Source: Klebsormidium nitens (Eukaryota > Streptophyta > Klebsormidiophyceae > Klebsormidiales > Klebsormidiaceae). From it: 64,000 bases of DNA. Positions within the stretch are counted from its first letter, which is position 1. Each line of letters starts with the position of its first letter. This document shows positions 35,189-47,640 of the stretch, one piece after another. The notes below the pieces were generated by a model. It made no database searches and was not told the origin of the DNA. It saw nothing but the letters and a program-made list of their open reading frames with translations. A program made the translations under genes and the position numbers. Location: NCBI GenBank assembly GCA_000708835.1, contig DF237218.1, forward strand, positions 1 to 64,000, in the 5' to 3' direction.

Positions 35189-38100
35189 ATGGCGCAGCTC
35201 ACGCTGCTCGCGCTGACCGCCATTCTGCTCCTGGCTGGGAATGCCGCCGGTGTCCGGCAGCTGCAACAGTTTGCTCCCAACGCGTGCAATCCCTTCTCCG
35301 ACTACCCAAATCAGTGCTTCAGCAGGTGAGTAATACTTGACGATCTCGGGGGGGCTTATGCTCCTGACAATTGCGCTCAATGGCAGAAGCTCCACTTTAC
35401 CTCCCCTGTGAACCGGTGCTTCAGCTGGTGGGGAAGTCGAGCCCTTATATTGGCAGGCGTCCTTAATCGCGCCAGGTTATCTCTGGCATCAAGTTGGTTA
35501 GCCAAGCACTGCGCTGCAGTCCCAATTTAGTGCCACGGGGGATTGCAGTCTCAACAGACTGCTCAGAAGGGGGCGCCGGTTGATAGTCTGAAGTTGATGC
35601 CCCTGTCATCTTGGCTTCAAAAGAGAACAAGAGTGTCAGGTTCAATCAGCATTATCAAGAAACTGACAGCGCTGAACAGAGCTGAGTAGAAGATCTAATT
35701 TCCAATCAATCTGACCAGTTGGGTCGGAACGGAGTTCTCTAGTCGCTCAATGAATGTACATGAATTCAGCATAGCTCAGAATCGCTAAGTATTGAAGCAC
35801 AATCAAGAGTTCTTTTTCAGGGTAGCTTTCAGCGTCAGCGCCGCTATTTCACTTTGCTTTTCATAAGATCCCAGTCGCTTTGTGGGAGGACAATACTGTC
35901 GAATCTTGTTATACTTTTCTATCATGTCGGAACAAGTCATACTACAGTTATTGTTGTGGCTAAGTCAAACAATGTTGCCGGCAAAGCCTCTACACCCATG
36001 CAACACCCAACTGCTATAGCACAGGGAATGCCCCCTTATTCAGCTCCCTCCAAGCACCCACCTTATTGCACAGTTTATACACCCTGACCATAACCAAACC
36101 TCCATACCAAACCACGTTCTCGTATCCATCTTGCAGCGATGGGTCCAAGTCCATTTGCTGCTCCAACGTTTGCCCCAACGCCCCTTCCACAGACCCCGTC
36201 TGCGCCAACGGCGTCCCCGGAGTCTCCCCCACTGTGAATACCCCCAATGCAACCACCCCCGCCCCCACAACCGGCGCCCCCGCTCCCACTACCCCTTCTT
36301 CTACGACCCCCGCCCCCACAACCCCCTCCGGCCCGGCCCCTGCGCCCGCGCCTAGTTACACCGGCTTTCCTGAGTTCGCGCCCGCCTCAACCGCTGACGT
36401 CAGCAGCTTTGTGGACACTTACCACCCGACCCTCAAGTTTGCCGTGATTGGAGGTAAGCTAGTGTGGGCGATGGGAAGGAAGAATCAGGGCTGTTATGGA
36501 CAACAGTTCAGCTCTGGCAAAAGGTCCCCTTAGTGCACCCAAAGTTTTGAGGATGTTTATGAGCGAGCGCCCATTCTTTGTGGGCGGTACTTCTGTGGGA
36601 CTGGTGGTTTGCGATTGGGTCTTACAGCAGTTGGTCGTGACTGGCTGGGAAAGCAGAGGGTGTGGAAGATTAAGGGCAGGCGTCTGGATCTTTTTGGTGA
36701 TTAGAGGCTGGACGACTTTCACTCAAAGTTGCAGGGTTTCTGGCGGACTTTCGCATATGTTAGACAGCAAGCAAAGCTCCGCTTACCCATTTTTTACCTA
36801 GCCATGAATAGGAAAGCTTTTTCCACTCGCAAAATCATCCTAAGGCACAACGTGGGCCGAATAATGTCCTCCAGTTGATGCTGCTCTTCCTACCCAAGAA
36901 AAGAAGGCCAGTCTTTGACTTGAAGTAGTGGTTGAAATATTATCTCCATAAAGTGAGTCAGGATCTGTGAGTCCCCGGACACTTGCCCGTAGGGGTTTGA
37001 GATGATTGGACAAGAATTGGCAGCTAGCATTGTGGGCTTAGGCAGGTTGGTGTGACAAACTATCCTGGCAAGTAAGAAACCACATCTCATTGCCGTGCCA
37101 GTGTTTTATACCTTTGAAAAGCACTGGAAGCCGTGTCGGAAGGTTGAAAGTCAGCAGAGGTACGGGCTGAATCTTGACTGAGCCTACCCCTGCAAAGCCA
37201 AGGGCTTCAGAAATTTTCTGTAGGTTTTTGCCAGACTTAGGGCCGTTGAACAATGCTCGAGGACTTCGGCTCCAGCGGTGCTATGCGATCAGGAGGTTTT
37301 ACTGCAACAGTTGCCTAGTTTTCTCCAAATGCACTCGCCGTCTGATCCAATGCCTTCGTCACATCTCTTGCATATAATGGGCTCTGCGTCAAAGCGTTCC
37401 ACAACCCTCTGCCACTCTTTGCTTTCGGAAACCCCCCTTCTTGGTAGGTCACCTATCTTCTTCACGGATTGAAACCTTTTCCAAAGCCTCCTGCTAATCA
37501 GCTCTTTTGACCCCCTCCTGCTAACCAGCCTTTTTCTAACCCCTCCTGCTAACCAGCTTTTTTTTAACCCCTCCTGCTAACCCGCCTTTTTTGACCCCCT
37601 CCAGACGTTGGCCGCATCGGCGCCCCTGCCTCCCAGGGCCTTGACCAATGCCCGACCTCCCTCTTCCCCGACAACAACACCGTTGGTGAGCCGCAAATTC
37701 TTCCTTCTGCCAGTCGCTCGCTGCGGTTTTGCCCAGTGTCCGATGGTCTTTCACGGTGAAGTCTCCACATCACAGATGATTGGCTCGCAATCTGCTGGAG
37801 GCACTGCTCCTTCTGGCCAGACGTTTGTGTCAGGCTATCTTGCGGAGGCTGGCGGCTTGCCGATGATGTCTCCAAGTCCTTGCTTCACACATAATGGTGG
37901 CCCTGCGCGCTTATAAAGCGAGAGAACAGTCTAGAGCATGCAACTTCTTAGAAGAACACACGTCTCTTCTGGGCGCTCGAAGTCTACTGACCAGTCCTTT
38001 CTGTATCATCATCTATCACTAATGCTTTCAAAGTTATTCAGGCGGCAGGTTCGCTTTGTTACCGAGCATACTGTCTCAGTCTCCTTGCACAAACCGAGAG

Positions 38101-41100
38101 GCGTAATCCCGTTGTTTCGGCGGGATCTTTCTTTTCCTTGGCTTTAATCTCGTTCTTCAGAACCACCTACTACCATCTTTACAAGCCTTTCGAGGGCCAA
38201 TAGCCCCTTCGCTGCAAATAGTGACGGCTTCTCATGCCGAATACTTATGAGCAAATCAGAACTAAGAATCACGTGGCGCTAACGTGTGGATGAAGGATGA
38301 ATCTTGTCCAAACATTGTTCATTCTCTTTCTTCCTTCTCCTCCAGCCGGTCAATACCAGCTAACGACCGCCAAGCTCTTGGCTGACGTGTGCGACCTCAA
38401 CAAGTGCTCTTTCATCGTCAACACGGGCGACAACTTCTACGAATGCGTGAGTGCCGCATTTTCAGTCTCCCCTCTGCATGTCCTGAAATGGAGCAAGCTT
38501 GGTTGTACTTGAGCTGCTTGTTTCTCACGGGATGCTCCACCAATCGATATATGTGACTGTGTCGTGAGAAAGAAAGGCCATATTTTGTGGTAAACACAGC
38601 CGCTCCCTCAACCGCGGAATGAAGGACGCATCTCTCCGTACACAGATCGTTGAGACTCCCTCAGAAGCAACTCGATTCTTCTGAACTCAGCACAGAAATT
38701 TGTCTCAGCCCGTCTCCTTTAGCACGCAAGGAGCCACCGCTGTTTTGCGAAAGGCCTACTTTCTGCGTACAAGTCATCTGAGAGTAAGAGGAGTCAGTCG
38801 TGCAGGAGAACAGTGATTCTTTCTTGTCACGATCAAAGATGCCCTCATTGCTGTGTGTCCTGGCCACAACAGCCGCTTTCGAAACCGGAGTTTCCACGTT
38901 ATCTCGAGGGCTCAGAGGCACTGGCAGAGCAGACGAGATACTAGTACCCAGTGGCCCTAGCGCGGACGGACCAGAAGCAAAGTTGCATCGTTGCCAAATC
39001 GAAAACTTTCTTTCTTCGTGATTCAGGGTGTGTTCCTTAACCCGCCTCGAGAACGAGGTTTGCCACGTCTCCGTCAGGGCTGAACCACTTGTGCAAGACG
39101 AGATACTGGTTCCAATTGCCTTAAAGAAAGCAAAATAAATGCGCCATCCATACAATTCATCGCTTTTTCTGGGTTCCAGAACGTTTATCCGGGCAACAAC
39201 CGCCGCCTAAAGAACTTTATTTGTCATGAGGCTGAGAGACACAGCAGACAAGATCGTAGGACTTATTCCCCCTAGCACAGACAAACAAAATGTATCGTCT
39301 TCGAATCTAAGAGTCCACTTCCCTTTTGATTTCCAGGGCGTTTACTCGGGCGACAACAGCAGCATAAGTACGACCTTTGTCATGAGGGCTGGGTAACATA
39401 GAAGACGAGATAGTAGGAACCAGTCAACCCAGCACAGACCAACAAAATGCATCGTCTTCAAATCTTGAAGCCCACTTCCCTTCTGCTTTCCAGGGCGTTT
39501 ACTCGGGCGACAACAGCAGCATAAGTACGACCTTTGTCATGAGGGCCGAGTAACACAGCAGACGAGATAGTAGGACCCATTCGCCCTTGCAGAGACAAAC
39601 AAAATGCATCGTCTTCAAATGTTAGAGCCCACTTCCCTTCTGCTTTCCAGGGCGTATATCCCGGCGACAACAGCCGCCTCAAGAACGACATCTTTGACGT
39701 GTACAACCCGTACGTGTCCCTGAGCAACCTGGTGTGGCACTCGACGCTGGGCAACCACGACATGGTCATCGATGGCTCCATGGAGCAGGAGATGTCCTTC
39801 AACAACCCCCTGTGAGTACTCTTTCAGCAACGGGTCCCAGGTTTTCTCGTTTCAGCTCAGAAATGTGCGATTCCAGTGACCTATTTCTCGTTCTCCTATT
39901 CAATAATAATAGGCCTGAAGCGCGCCGATCCTCCGTGTCTTTCCAACAATCGGAGGGAGTGTTTCTCAGAACAGAGAGGCGGATTCGTTCTTCGTGGTAC
40001 ACTGATCTGGGCGTTCTTCCGGTAGATCGCCTGTCTCGACTGTCCGAGAGTCCCTCCAATCAAAAACCGTTCTCTACTCTCTTTCTTCTTCTTAAATCTT
40101 TCAAGGCGGTTGTCTGAGCATTTCGTTACGATTGTGTGTCTCGATCTTCGTCATTGTAGTGGCATTGTAGTCGTTGTCTCCATCGGCAGAGCGACAGTCA
40201 GCGAAATGAGCGGTTGTAGCTGACACAAAAGTCAAGCATAAACAGCTCGCTTTTTTTAGATTTGCCGCTTGAGAAGCGGTCACGATTGGCGTCCACGAGG
40301 GACAGGGGTCAACGATGCCCAAAATCTCTTTTGCGCGCAAGAAGAGCTCTCGACTTATGGACCCAATTTCCCTAAGCGCAATCTTATCAATCTGTTCTTG
40401 ACTGGACGTCTCAGGACCCCTTCTTCCTCACGCTGACCGCGTGACCCTAGATGCAGCGCTGCGATCCGCCCTTGCCACACTTCTGCAGCGGCCGCCCAAT
40501 CCCATATCCCTGCCTCGAGGGTTGCCGCAATATGCACGTGGACTCATGGCGTGCGGGCGTCCTCTTCATCAGATAGATTCTCACGAGCAACGTCCTCTGA
40601 CGGGCAATCTGCTCGGCTCGCGCAGTTACTATCTCCCCCTGCCAATTTCGTGACGTCTTCCCAAGTCCACCATCGTACAAGCGCGTTCCACAACCTCCTT
40701 CCAGTGCTGATTCTCGCTGCAACCGAGTCCGCACAAACCAGTCTGCAAAGTTGTTGCCTCACTGACAGCGCGCGCTCGCCTCGCGCAGATGTTACCTCCC
40801 CGCCGCCAAATCTGTGCGCGACTTCAGTTTCGAACGGCGTTTCCACTCCACACGGCATTGAGATTCAGCGCTTAATGAATGCTCTTCAATCACAGAAGTA
40901 TGCACAAGCAAACCACAAACTTCTTAGATTGTACGCCTGCGTTGCGCAGGTGGTATCTCCCTGCCGCGAACTTCGTGCGCGACTTCAAGTCCAACGGCGT
41001 CGTTGTGCGTGCCATTTTCTACGACGAGAACCCCTGGATTGCCAGCTACAACGGCAAGGGCAAATACGACAAGCGCTGGTATAAGCAGCACGTAAGGACA

Positions 41101-43663
41101 CGTGCCCGCCGTTTGACCATGTCCGCTTGCCGATATTCCGTTTGCTCCATATCTGTTTGTCTTTGTTTTGCTGAACATTGGTCCGAATTGCAAATCTGCG
41201 TGCTAGCCAAGGAGCGCTTTTCAGTCTCGCCCGTATTATTTCTTACAAGCGTGGAAATTTGTAGCTTTTCAGTCCCGAAACAAGTATCTACAGAGTTGAT
41301 CCAAGTTAGGATTAGAGATCCGAGCTCAAAATATGCTTGTGCTCCCCTTTAAGCAGCTCCCGATCCGACCAGGTGATTTGCCAATAAGTTCTGCCTTACA
41401 AGAGTCAACCGCTTCTGACCGCCCCTTACTCGACTTCTAGGTCAATCATTCCCGTCTCCTTCCACAGGCCGTAACAGATCGTAAGAGCCTTGCTTTTACC
41501 TAACCGCCCCTCAAACCAACCTTCCATCACTTCTCCCCTCGAGCAAGTTCCAACCTTATATCGGACCCCCTAAGGTGAGACTTCCACCTTTCTAAAGCCG
41601 TTGACCGCCCCCTGACCCAATTTTTCTGCCCTTGCAGAGCAACCAGGCATACTCCGACGCCGTTATCGCTTTCATCGAGAACGCCCTCAAGACCTCCACC
41701 GCGGCTCACACCATCCTAGTTTCCCACTACCCCCTCTTTGGAACCGCCGTAGAGTACGGCCGCACCGCGTCGGCCGGGCTCTACAACTTCTTCCCCCGGG
41801 TGAGGGCGCCATCTTTACTTGAACGTAACATTCGTTCTGGAGGATCTGTAGGAAAAAGTCCAAACACCAAAACTTGCACTAGAATCACGAAGTAGGTTTG
41901 CGTTTCGTGTGGCCGGCATCTCTTCTGACTCCTCCGAGGAGTCTGTAAAGGTTTTTCATCTGCCGGGACTCGATTGTTTTTTGAGGGAGCGATGAATGGA
42001 CCGAGAGCTAGTTGCTTTGCTACAGAAAGTGTCAGCGTCCGGCAAGGGCTCGCTTTTGAACTGTCTCAGCGTGGCCGCATCGCTTCCGTCGGGCTGGTCT
42101 TCTCTTCTCAAGAGAGCCCTGCTTTCATAATGGTTTTGAGGTTATTGGTGGCTAACACGTGGGTTAGTCGGTGTTTCATTTTTGGGTTATTTGACCTTCT
42201 TCATCGGCAAGGAGCACCTTTCTGAAGGCGGTTGGCCTTGGGTTCCCTCTTGAGCATATGAATCCTTTTTGTCTCTCTTTCACTGGCAGACATAGTCATT
42301 GCACTCAACAACCCGTCTGACTTTCTTTTACTGTAGAATAACTCCTCGCCAGTCATTCTCGCAGCGCCTTTGTCGGGCTTATTTACAGGGTCTCGCTCCG
42401 CAGAAAAGCGCGCAACCCACCACAATCCCGAGTCCGCCGCCCCTGAACGGCCACAAGAACAACCAGCTTTCAATTGTTTTTCGCTTGGGTGCCGTAAATT
42501 CTGATCTCAATCTCGGTTCCCGCTTATACCGATTAAATACCGCCCTGCAGGTGGTCGCCCTGATCAACCAGTACAAGCCGGTCGCCTTTTTTAACGGCCA
42601 CGATCACATCCTGACTCTGGGAGCGCCAGGCAATTTCAGCAACGGCTTCACCAGTTACGTCACGACCGGGGCCGGTGCCCAGCACGGCTACTCCGACGCG
42701 TGCGGTACCAACCGGCAGTACTCCAACGGAGGCGCCGGCGGGTTCGTCGTGTGCGAGGCGACCGCCAGCACCTTCACGGTACGTACCGGCTTCTCTTGAT
42801 CGTGGCGGTGTGCAACGGCTTGTTTGTCAAACTCGAAGTCCTGGCTGTTGACTGGCATGTGTCGGAAGAGATCATTGGTGACAAGAGTGCTTTGCTTACC
42901 TTCGTTTGTGAAGGACTTTGAAGGAAGTCGCTCCCTCCACGAGGCTTTCGGAAAGCCCGATTCCATCGAGGCGTCCAGGCAGCTGTGATAGCAATTGGTC
43001 AAGTCTAAACATTTTCTGGACTGAGAAAGAAGCGCAGCCGTTCGATGACCATCGAACGGAAAGAGTCGAGTGACGACCGCCGTGTCCTTCTCGTCACGTT
43101 GCGGACTTATCCAACACGAGTGAGGTCGCCATATCTCGCATTCACCAGTTCTAGCCTACGTTGATCAATAGCGTCACGTTATTTGGAGCGCACGGTGCGA
43201 TCACAGCCTACTTCCGCGGAAACAATCCGTGTCACCGTGGCGAAGCCGAATCCCGGCCTCGTTTAACAGGATTGTTTTGGCCCGTAGGAACCATGGACGG
43301 TTATTGGCTGGCTATGGGCTGGTTCAAACCGGGTTGACTATCCAATTACCAGGAGGATTTGGCAGTAGCCAGCCTTGAAACGAGGTTCAAGCCCGGCATT
43401 CTGCTCGATATTACAAGAGACTCAGTCTGATATTTAACCTGGTTAGCTAGCAGCCAAAATCTTCTGTGTTTCTCCACTGATCCTGAGTGTTCAACGTTTC
43501 TTCGCAGATCAAGTATTACACCACTGGCCCTAACGTCGGCCAGATCAATACTGAGGCGGCCCAGTGCACGGTGACGTCAGATGGCGCCAGCAAGACCACG
43601 ACCGTCGGCTCCGATTGCGCGGCCAACCTCAAAGCCACGCCCGCGGACGGCTCTGCGTGCTAA
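35189..43663 (+). CDS. Secreted purple acid phosphatase with Cys-rich and Pro/Thr-rich N-terminus, 494 aa, 9 exons
   Basis: Exons: 35189-35325, 36137-36453, 37605-37685, 38346-38446, 39651-39811, 40950-41091, 41638-41799, 42551-42778, 43508-43663; phases all agree. Purple acid phosphatases hydrolyse phosphate esters at an Fe-metal centre, usually outside the cell or in vacuoles. All five metal-ligand motifs are present in order: GDVG (151-154), GDNFY (206-210), GNHD (246-249), VSHY (341-344) and GHDH (383-386). The order and the compact ~340-residue catalytic part match the low-molecular-weight (PAP17/TRAP) type. Residues 1 to about 20 are a signal peptide (LTLLALTAILLLAGNAA). Residues 33-68 hold six cysteines, and 76-119 form a Pro/Thr/Ala linker (PAPTTGAPAPTTPSSTTPAP). 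That N-terminal module is unusual and could anchor the enzyme to wall polymers, which is inference. Secretion and phosphate starvation response are expected but not shown. Confidence 0.94.
37486..37604 (+). repeat. Array of four branch-point/polypyrimidine repeats before phosphatase exon 3
   Basis: A unit resembling CCCCTCCTGCTAACCAGCC plus a T-run is repeated at a spacing of 27-29 bp, with CTGCTAA at 37491, 37518, 37547 and 37574. The last unit ends in the real acceptor GACCCCCTCCAG. CTAAC matches the splicing branch-point consensus, so the intron end carries four candidate branch points in series. Confidence 0.75.
38849..39690 (+). repeat. Ladder of ~157-bp copies of the exon-5 acceptor junction in phosphatase intron 4
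   Basis: The start of exon 5 (39651, TTTCCAGGGCGTATATCCCG) recurs with boundaries at 39494, 39337, 39180 and 39027, and a more diverged copy near 38849. The spacing is exactly 157 bp for three steps, then 153 and about 178. Copies include 100 bp of flanking sequence (for example ACAAAATGCATCGTCTTCAA). The two nearest copies keep TTTCCAG and read GVYSGDNSS in frame, then stop at TAA after 18 codons. Similarity falls steadily with distance from the real exon. Confidence 0.9.
40600..40990 (+). repeat. Three ~162-bp copies of the exon-6 acceptor junction in phosphatase intron 5
   Basis: The real exon start (40950, reading WYLPAANFVRDF) is preceded by diverged copies at 40626 and 40789, spaced 163 and 161 bp. 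Both keep GCGCAG at the boundary. Read in frame, the copies give YYLPLPIS and CYLPAAKSVRDF and then reach stop codons. Confidence 0.8.
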
Positions 43664-46600
43664 ACCAAAAGTGCGCACTGTTTCTTCTGGCAATAAGAGG
43701 TTTTGCGCGTCAAATATGAATATGAGGTACCGTTCCGAGAAGGCGACCAACGCATCCCGTTTGGCTACATGCTAAATGGGCATTGATCTGGGTTTCCGTC
43801 ATAAGTAATAGGATTGCGAAACAATAAAAGATAATGTCCGCTAAGTTATCGTGTTGAGCAATATGGTGGATATAGCTATCCCAGGGTCCGCTTGTTCGAG
43901 GATGAAAACTGGTTATATCGAGAGTAGACAAAATGGAACATCTGGAGACTTATAAGTAACTTGAGGTGGGCTAGCAGCCATCATATAGCCTGATCTTCGA
44001 ATCGAATCAAAAGCAGGTCATGAGCTTAATGAGAAGCATCGCTATGGTGGCCACCGATTGATTGCAATAATTAATATTCTGACTGGTTGAGTGACCTTCG
44101 GAGTCACTTTTCTGGATTTGCTAATTGCACATGTGATCCCCCAGGTTCTAGTCCTGACATTCTAGCTGCTTTTTCTGCCGACCTGAGGCCCGCCGCAACA
44201 TATAAGCTCTAAACCAGCACAAAAATGACATTCTGATTCGATCAGACCGTCTGAGAAGCCGTTTTTCAAAGGTCAATGAGCGTGCCAGTCCAAACAGGAC
44301 TGAGTCAGTTTGAACGAGTACGTGTGTATGTAGTCCGCTCGGCCCGTGCGTGTTTCAAGTTTGAGTCGAGAGCAATCTCAGGCTATAATTGGGATCAAAC
44401 CCCTATGGGTTTCAAATACTACGCATGCATGCCAGTGACTGTGATACCGTGCTGACCGTACAACTTTGCGCAACTTGTCATTCCGCGGCATGCCGCGACC
44501 GGGCATACAGTACGTGCGTGGAATAATCTGAAACGTCAATGACTGGATCGTTACACTATTGAAGCGGTATGCATTTGCCGCACCCCTGCCGCACCTCTTC
44601 TTGCAGCTCGTTGATGACAGTCAAGCAGTTGCTAGCTGTCCGGTCGATTGTTTACTTGAGAGGCGTGCCACTGCGTGAGAAAGAAACACAGACCAAGTTA
44701 GGCCTACTGCCTGCGATCTGCAGACGGCTTTGCATGATCATGATGACGTACGGGTCACTGACGTACCGGGCCCACGAAGAAAGTCCTTCAGGTATATAAA
44801 CGCTCGTAAGAAGGCTGAGCTGGCTTGACAATCAACCTTGCGCAGAATCTGCACGTAGTAGAACTCGGAATACTAAAAAGATTGAAAAAATGACACAGCA
44901 AGTCGATATACGAACATTTCCCCGCATTCATTGTGGGCTCTAACTTTGTGTCATATTGTTCGAAATTGGGGCTACGTCTGAGAGTACTGACAAGGGTTTT
45001 GCATTATTCGCAAAGACGATTCTTAAATCTCGCTCGCACTCAGCAGCATAGCCTGTGCCAGTAACGTCGCAGGCGCTATCTCCGATTGATCATTCTTCGC
45101 GCCGCCGGCCGTCTTGTCGGAACGTTCTTCGCTTCCAACTTCGACACGTCCCTGTGACGTCGTCTGCCGGCAGCGGCGGCCGCATGGCTTTGCTTGCGCG
45201 ACCGCCGCCAAGGCGTGGTTTACTACTACCGTAACCGCAAGCAACTCGCCCCACCCACTGGACCTTACCGGGTTGCAAAATCCTGCAAACTCTGCGGTCT
45301 CTGCGACGCGGCGCGGCCGCGCCAATCAGCCGATGGTTTCGAAGCTCCTTCGAAGCTCAGGCGCGCCGGCTTAAGCGCTTCCGACATTAGTGACCTGAAT
45401 ATATGTGGCATGGGAGCAAGATCATTATGAATCTGAATGTTGTAAGCTGATCCTTAATCCGCTATCTAGGCGCAAGTTGAAGAGAGCAACAGTTGTGAGC
45501 AACATGGAGGAAGCAAGCCAGTCCTGCCACAGAGTCGAGCGACTGCCCGACGGTATCCTCAAAAGGAATCCTTCAGTATCAAAGCTTCTTCATGGTCTTG
45601 GCATGATTACAGAATGTAACAGCTTTACCTTTGTGAAGACCAAGTGATTTTACGACATCAGCAACCATCAGATAAAAGCTTCTGTTGTGCGGATTGATGC
45701 ATTTGCCTTGGGTTACGCAGCTACGCTTGAGTCTGGCTAGATTGCGACGCTATCTGCATGCTCGAAATCGCATTTTCTCGTTACTTACTCAATGCGCTTT
45801 TCACTTCCAGTTCCTTGGGCAGATGTACGCCCCAGGCGCCATCGAGGAACGCCTTGCCATGGGCACGCTCGAAGGGCTTCTTCACCGGGAGTACGTGGAG
45901 GGAACGGACGAGGACTACGAAACCTCCGGGCTCACGGAAACGGATTGCAGCTTTGAACGCTTCGGACAGGTCAGCTCCGACCATGGCAACCTGTTCTTGA
46001 GAGGGTTCCGTCAGGTTGTTGAGGTTGTATCCCTGTCTCTTGCCCAGGTGCCCACAGCCCTGTCGTGCGGAAGTGTCAGTCAAGCATCTTTTATTGCACG
46101 CAAGTTCTGCCAGCTTCTAGATCGAAAGCCCAATTCCGAATGAGGAGCTTGAAAGCCGAGTACATTCAGTTGGAACAAGCAGGCTCGATATCGACTCCAA
46201 GAATGTATCCAGTCTTTGTCTACGCAATGATGACTACAAACATTCCTCATCCTCAGACTGACTCCTGCAAGTTTACTTCGTGACCTCAGACCTTATACAA
46301 ACAGTGATTTTCGCCAGAGGAAGCGGTCGGAACTTACGGGGCCTCGTGATATACTTCCAACCTTTAACTATATATCAAAATACATTGTTGCAGTTGCCGA
46401 CTGAGTTACTGCAGTCAGATGTCAAGGCTTTAGGGGAGAACACTGATCAGCCACGCAGCTTGCCAGGCCGCCGGATGCTAGCTGCTGTCGCGCCCCGACT
46501 TGTCAGACACCTTTACGTGTCTGGCTCCCCAACGTCCGGAGGTATCTCTCTCCAGCGCAAGTAGGCGGATGTGCAGGACTTGCCAGCATTTAGTTTAGAG

Positions 46601-47640
46601 GTACTATTCGCTTCTTAGAGAACAGCCGACTCTATTTGGTGCTCAGAAAGGCACGGTTTCTGGAGTCGCACGCTTGTGCGCTGTGGCTAAGTATCTAGAA
46701 TGCCTGTACGGTGTACGCTCAACCGTCTGGATCAGACTCGATCCCTCTATGACACTAAACGGCAACTCTGCGTAATAAGGTGCATCATTTGCTCGAACCT
46801 AAGGGCCGGGAGCGTGTACGATCGACGGTCATATAACCTTGGCCTAGCTGCCTCAAGATCGATTGTCGAAGCACATTGGCGGTTGAGGTTGCATAATTCA
46901 TTATTCTGTCAGTGTAGAGCTAGCTTATAAGTTCATTCACTCCCTTTTGAACCTTCCAGCTTTTCATGTTTGTATTGGATGTAGTATCGATCCCGTGAAT
47001 GCCAGCGCACAGCCGCATTGGGCCGTGTTGATTAATTACTGACAGTCGTTAAGTTCACCAATTTCATGATCATGCCACAGTCAATCTTGGCAGAAATATG
47101 CACGCCGGATGAGCGATCGAAGCTACTGCAGGACTGGTTGCTTAAGTTCCCAGCTTAAATTAGGTCGATTGACCTTCTGGTAGACTTTATCATAGAATCA
47201 GTCGGAGCGGACTGATTGAGTTCGAAACATGCATGCATGAGCCTGCACATACATCTGACTTTATGAGCGTTCAACGTTGAGTCCCGCGGCGAAATGCATA
47301 CAGTGCTCGGGTATAAGTCAGTAACTACCACGTAGTACTAGTTACAGTTCAGTGTTGCGGCGCGCGCGCGCGCGGATGCATCACGCATGGCCGGCTTCCG
47401 ACTCCTTATCGAGCCTACCAGATTACAGTAGGTTAATTCTCACCGCGAGTCAGTGGTTGCACGGATGAAGTCTGCATACGATCTAATTAAACTTGCTCGC
47501 ACCGCAATATCGAATTGGGTGGCAGATCCAGCTAACCGAATATGGTTCTTTTGTAGAGCCCTCGACAATTTCCTTCTCGTGTGCTGCTCCACTTATGGTG
47601 AAAATGAGAGGTGCCAGTATCCGTCGATATCTGTAGCGCC
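43664..47640. other. Gene-poor region between convergent phosphatase and SURF6 genes
   Basis: No complete gene is recognised. Two GC-rich coding-like islands lie at about 45020-45390 and 45811-45969 (see the separate entry and findings). The stretches 43900-44900 and 46600-47450 have the gene-poor texture with ATGCATGC words. An alternating purine-pyrimidine tract, (CG)n, lies at 47357-47375 and could adopt Z-DNA. Confidence 0.45.
45811..45969 (+). CDS. Possible orphan exon, 53 codons
   Basis: A GC-rich segment is bounded by a good acceptor (TTTTCACTTCCAG) and a donor (GACAG/GTCAGC), is open in phase 0, and reads FLGQMYAPGAIEERLAMGTL followed by a Tyr/Glu-rich stretch. No partner exons were found within several hundred bases. 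The opposite strand is also open over the same bases (ending VHLPKELEVKSALSK), so strand is uncertain. I do not recognise either translation. It could be a gene fragment, a small unrecognised gene or chance. Confidence 0.25.

Noticed and set aside
39337-39600. Possible alternative exon 5 of the phosphatase
   Set aside because: The copies at 39337 and 39494 stop in frame after 18 codons and lack the GNHD motif, so they cannot replace exon 5 in a functional enzyme.
43310-43345. Sequence GGTTCAAACC as a tRNA T-arm
   Set aside because: No acceptor stem, D-arm or anticodon arm could be formed around it.
47357-47375. (CG)n tract as a regulatory element
   Set aside because: Short simple repeat in gene-poor DNA; mentioned only as a composition feature.
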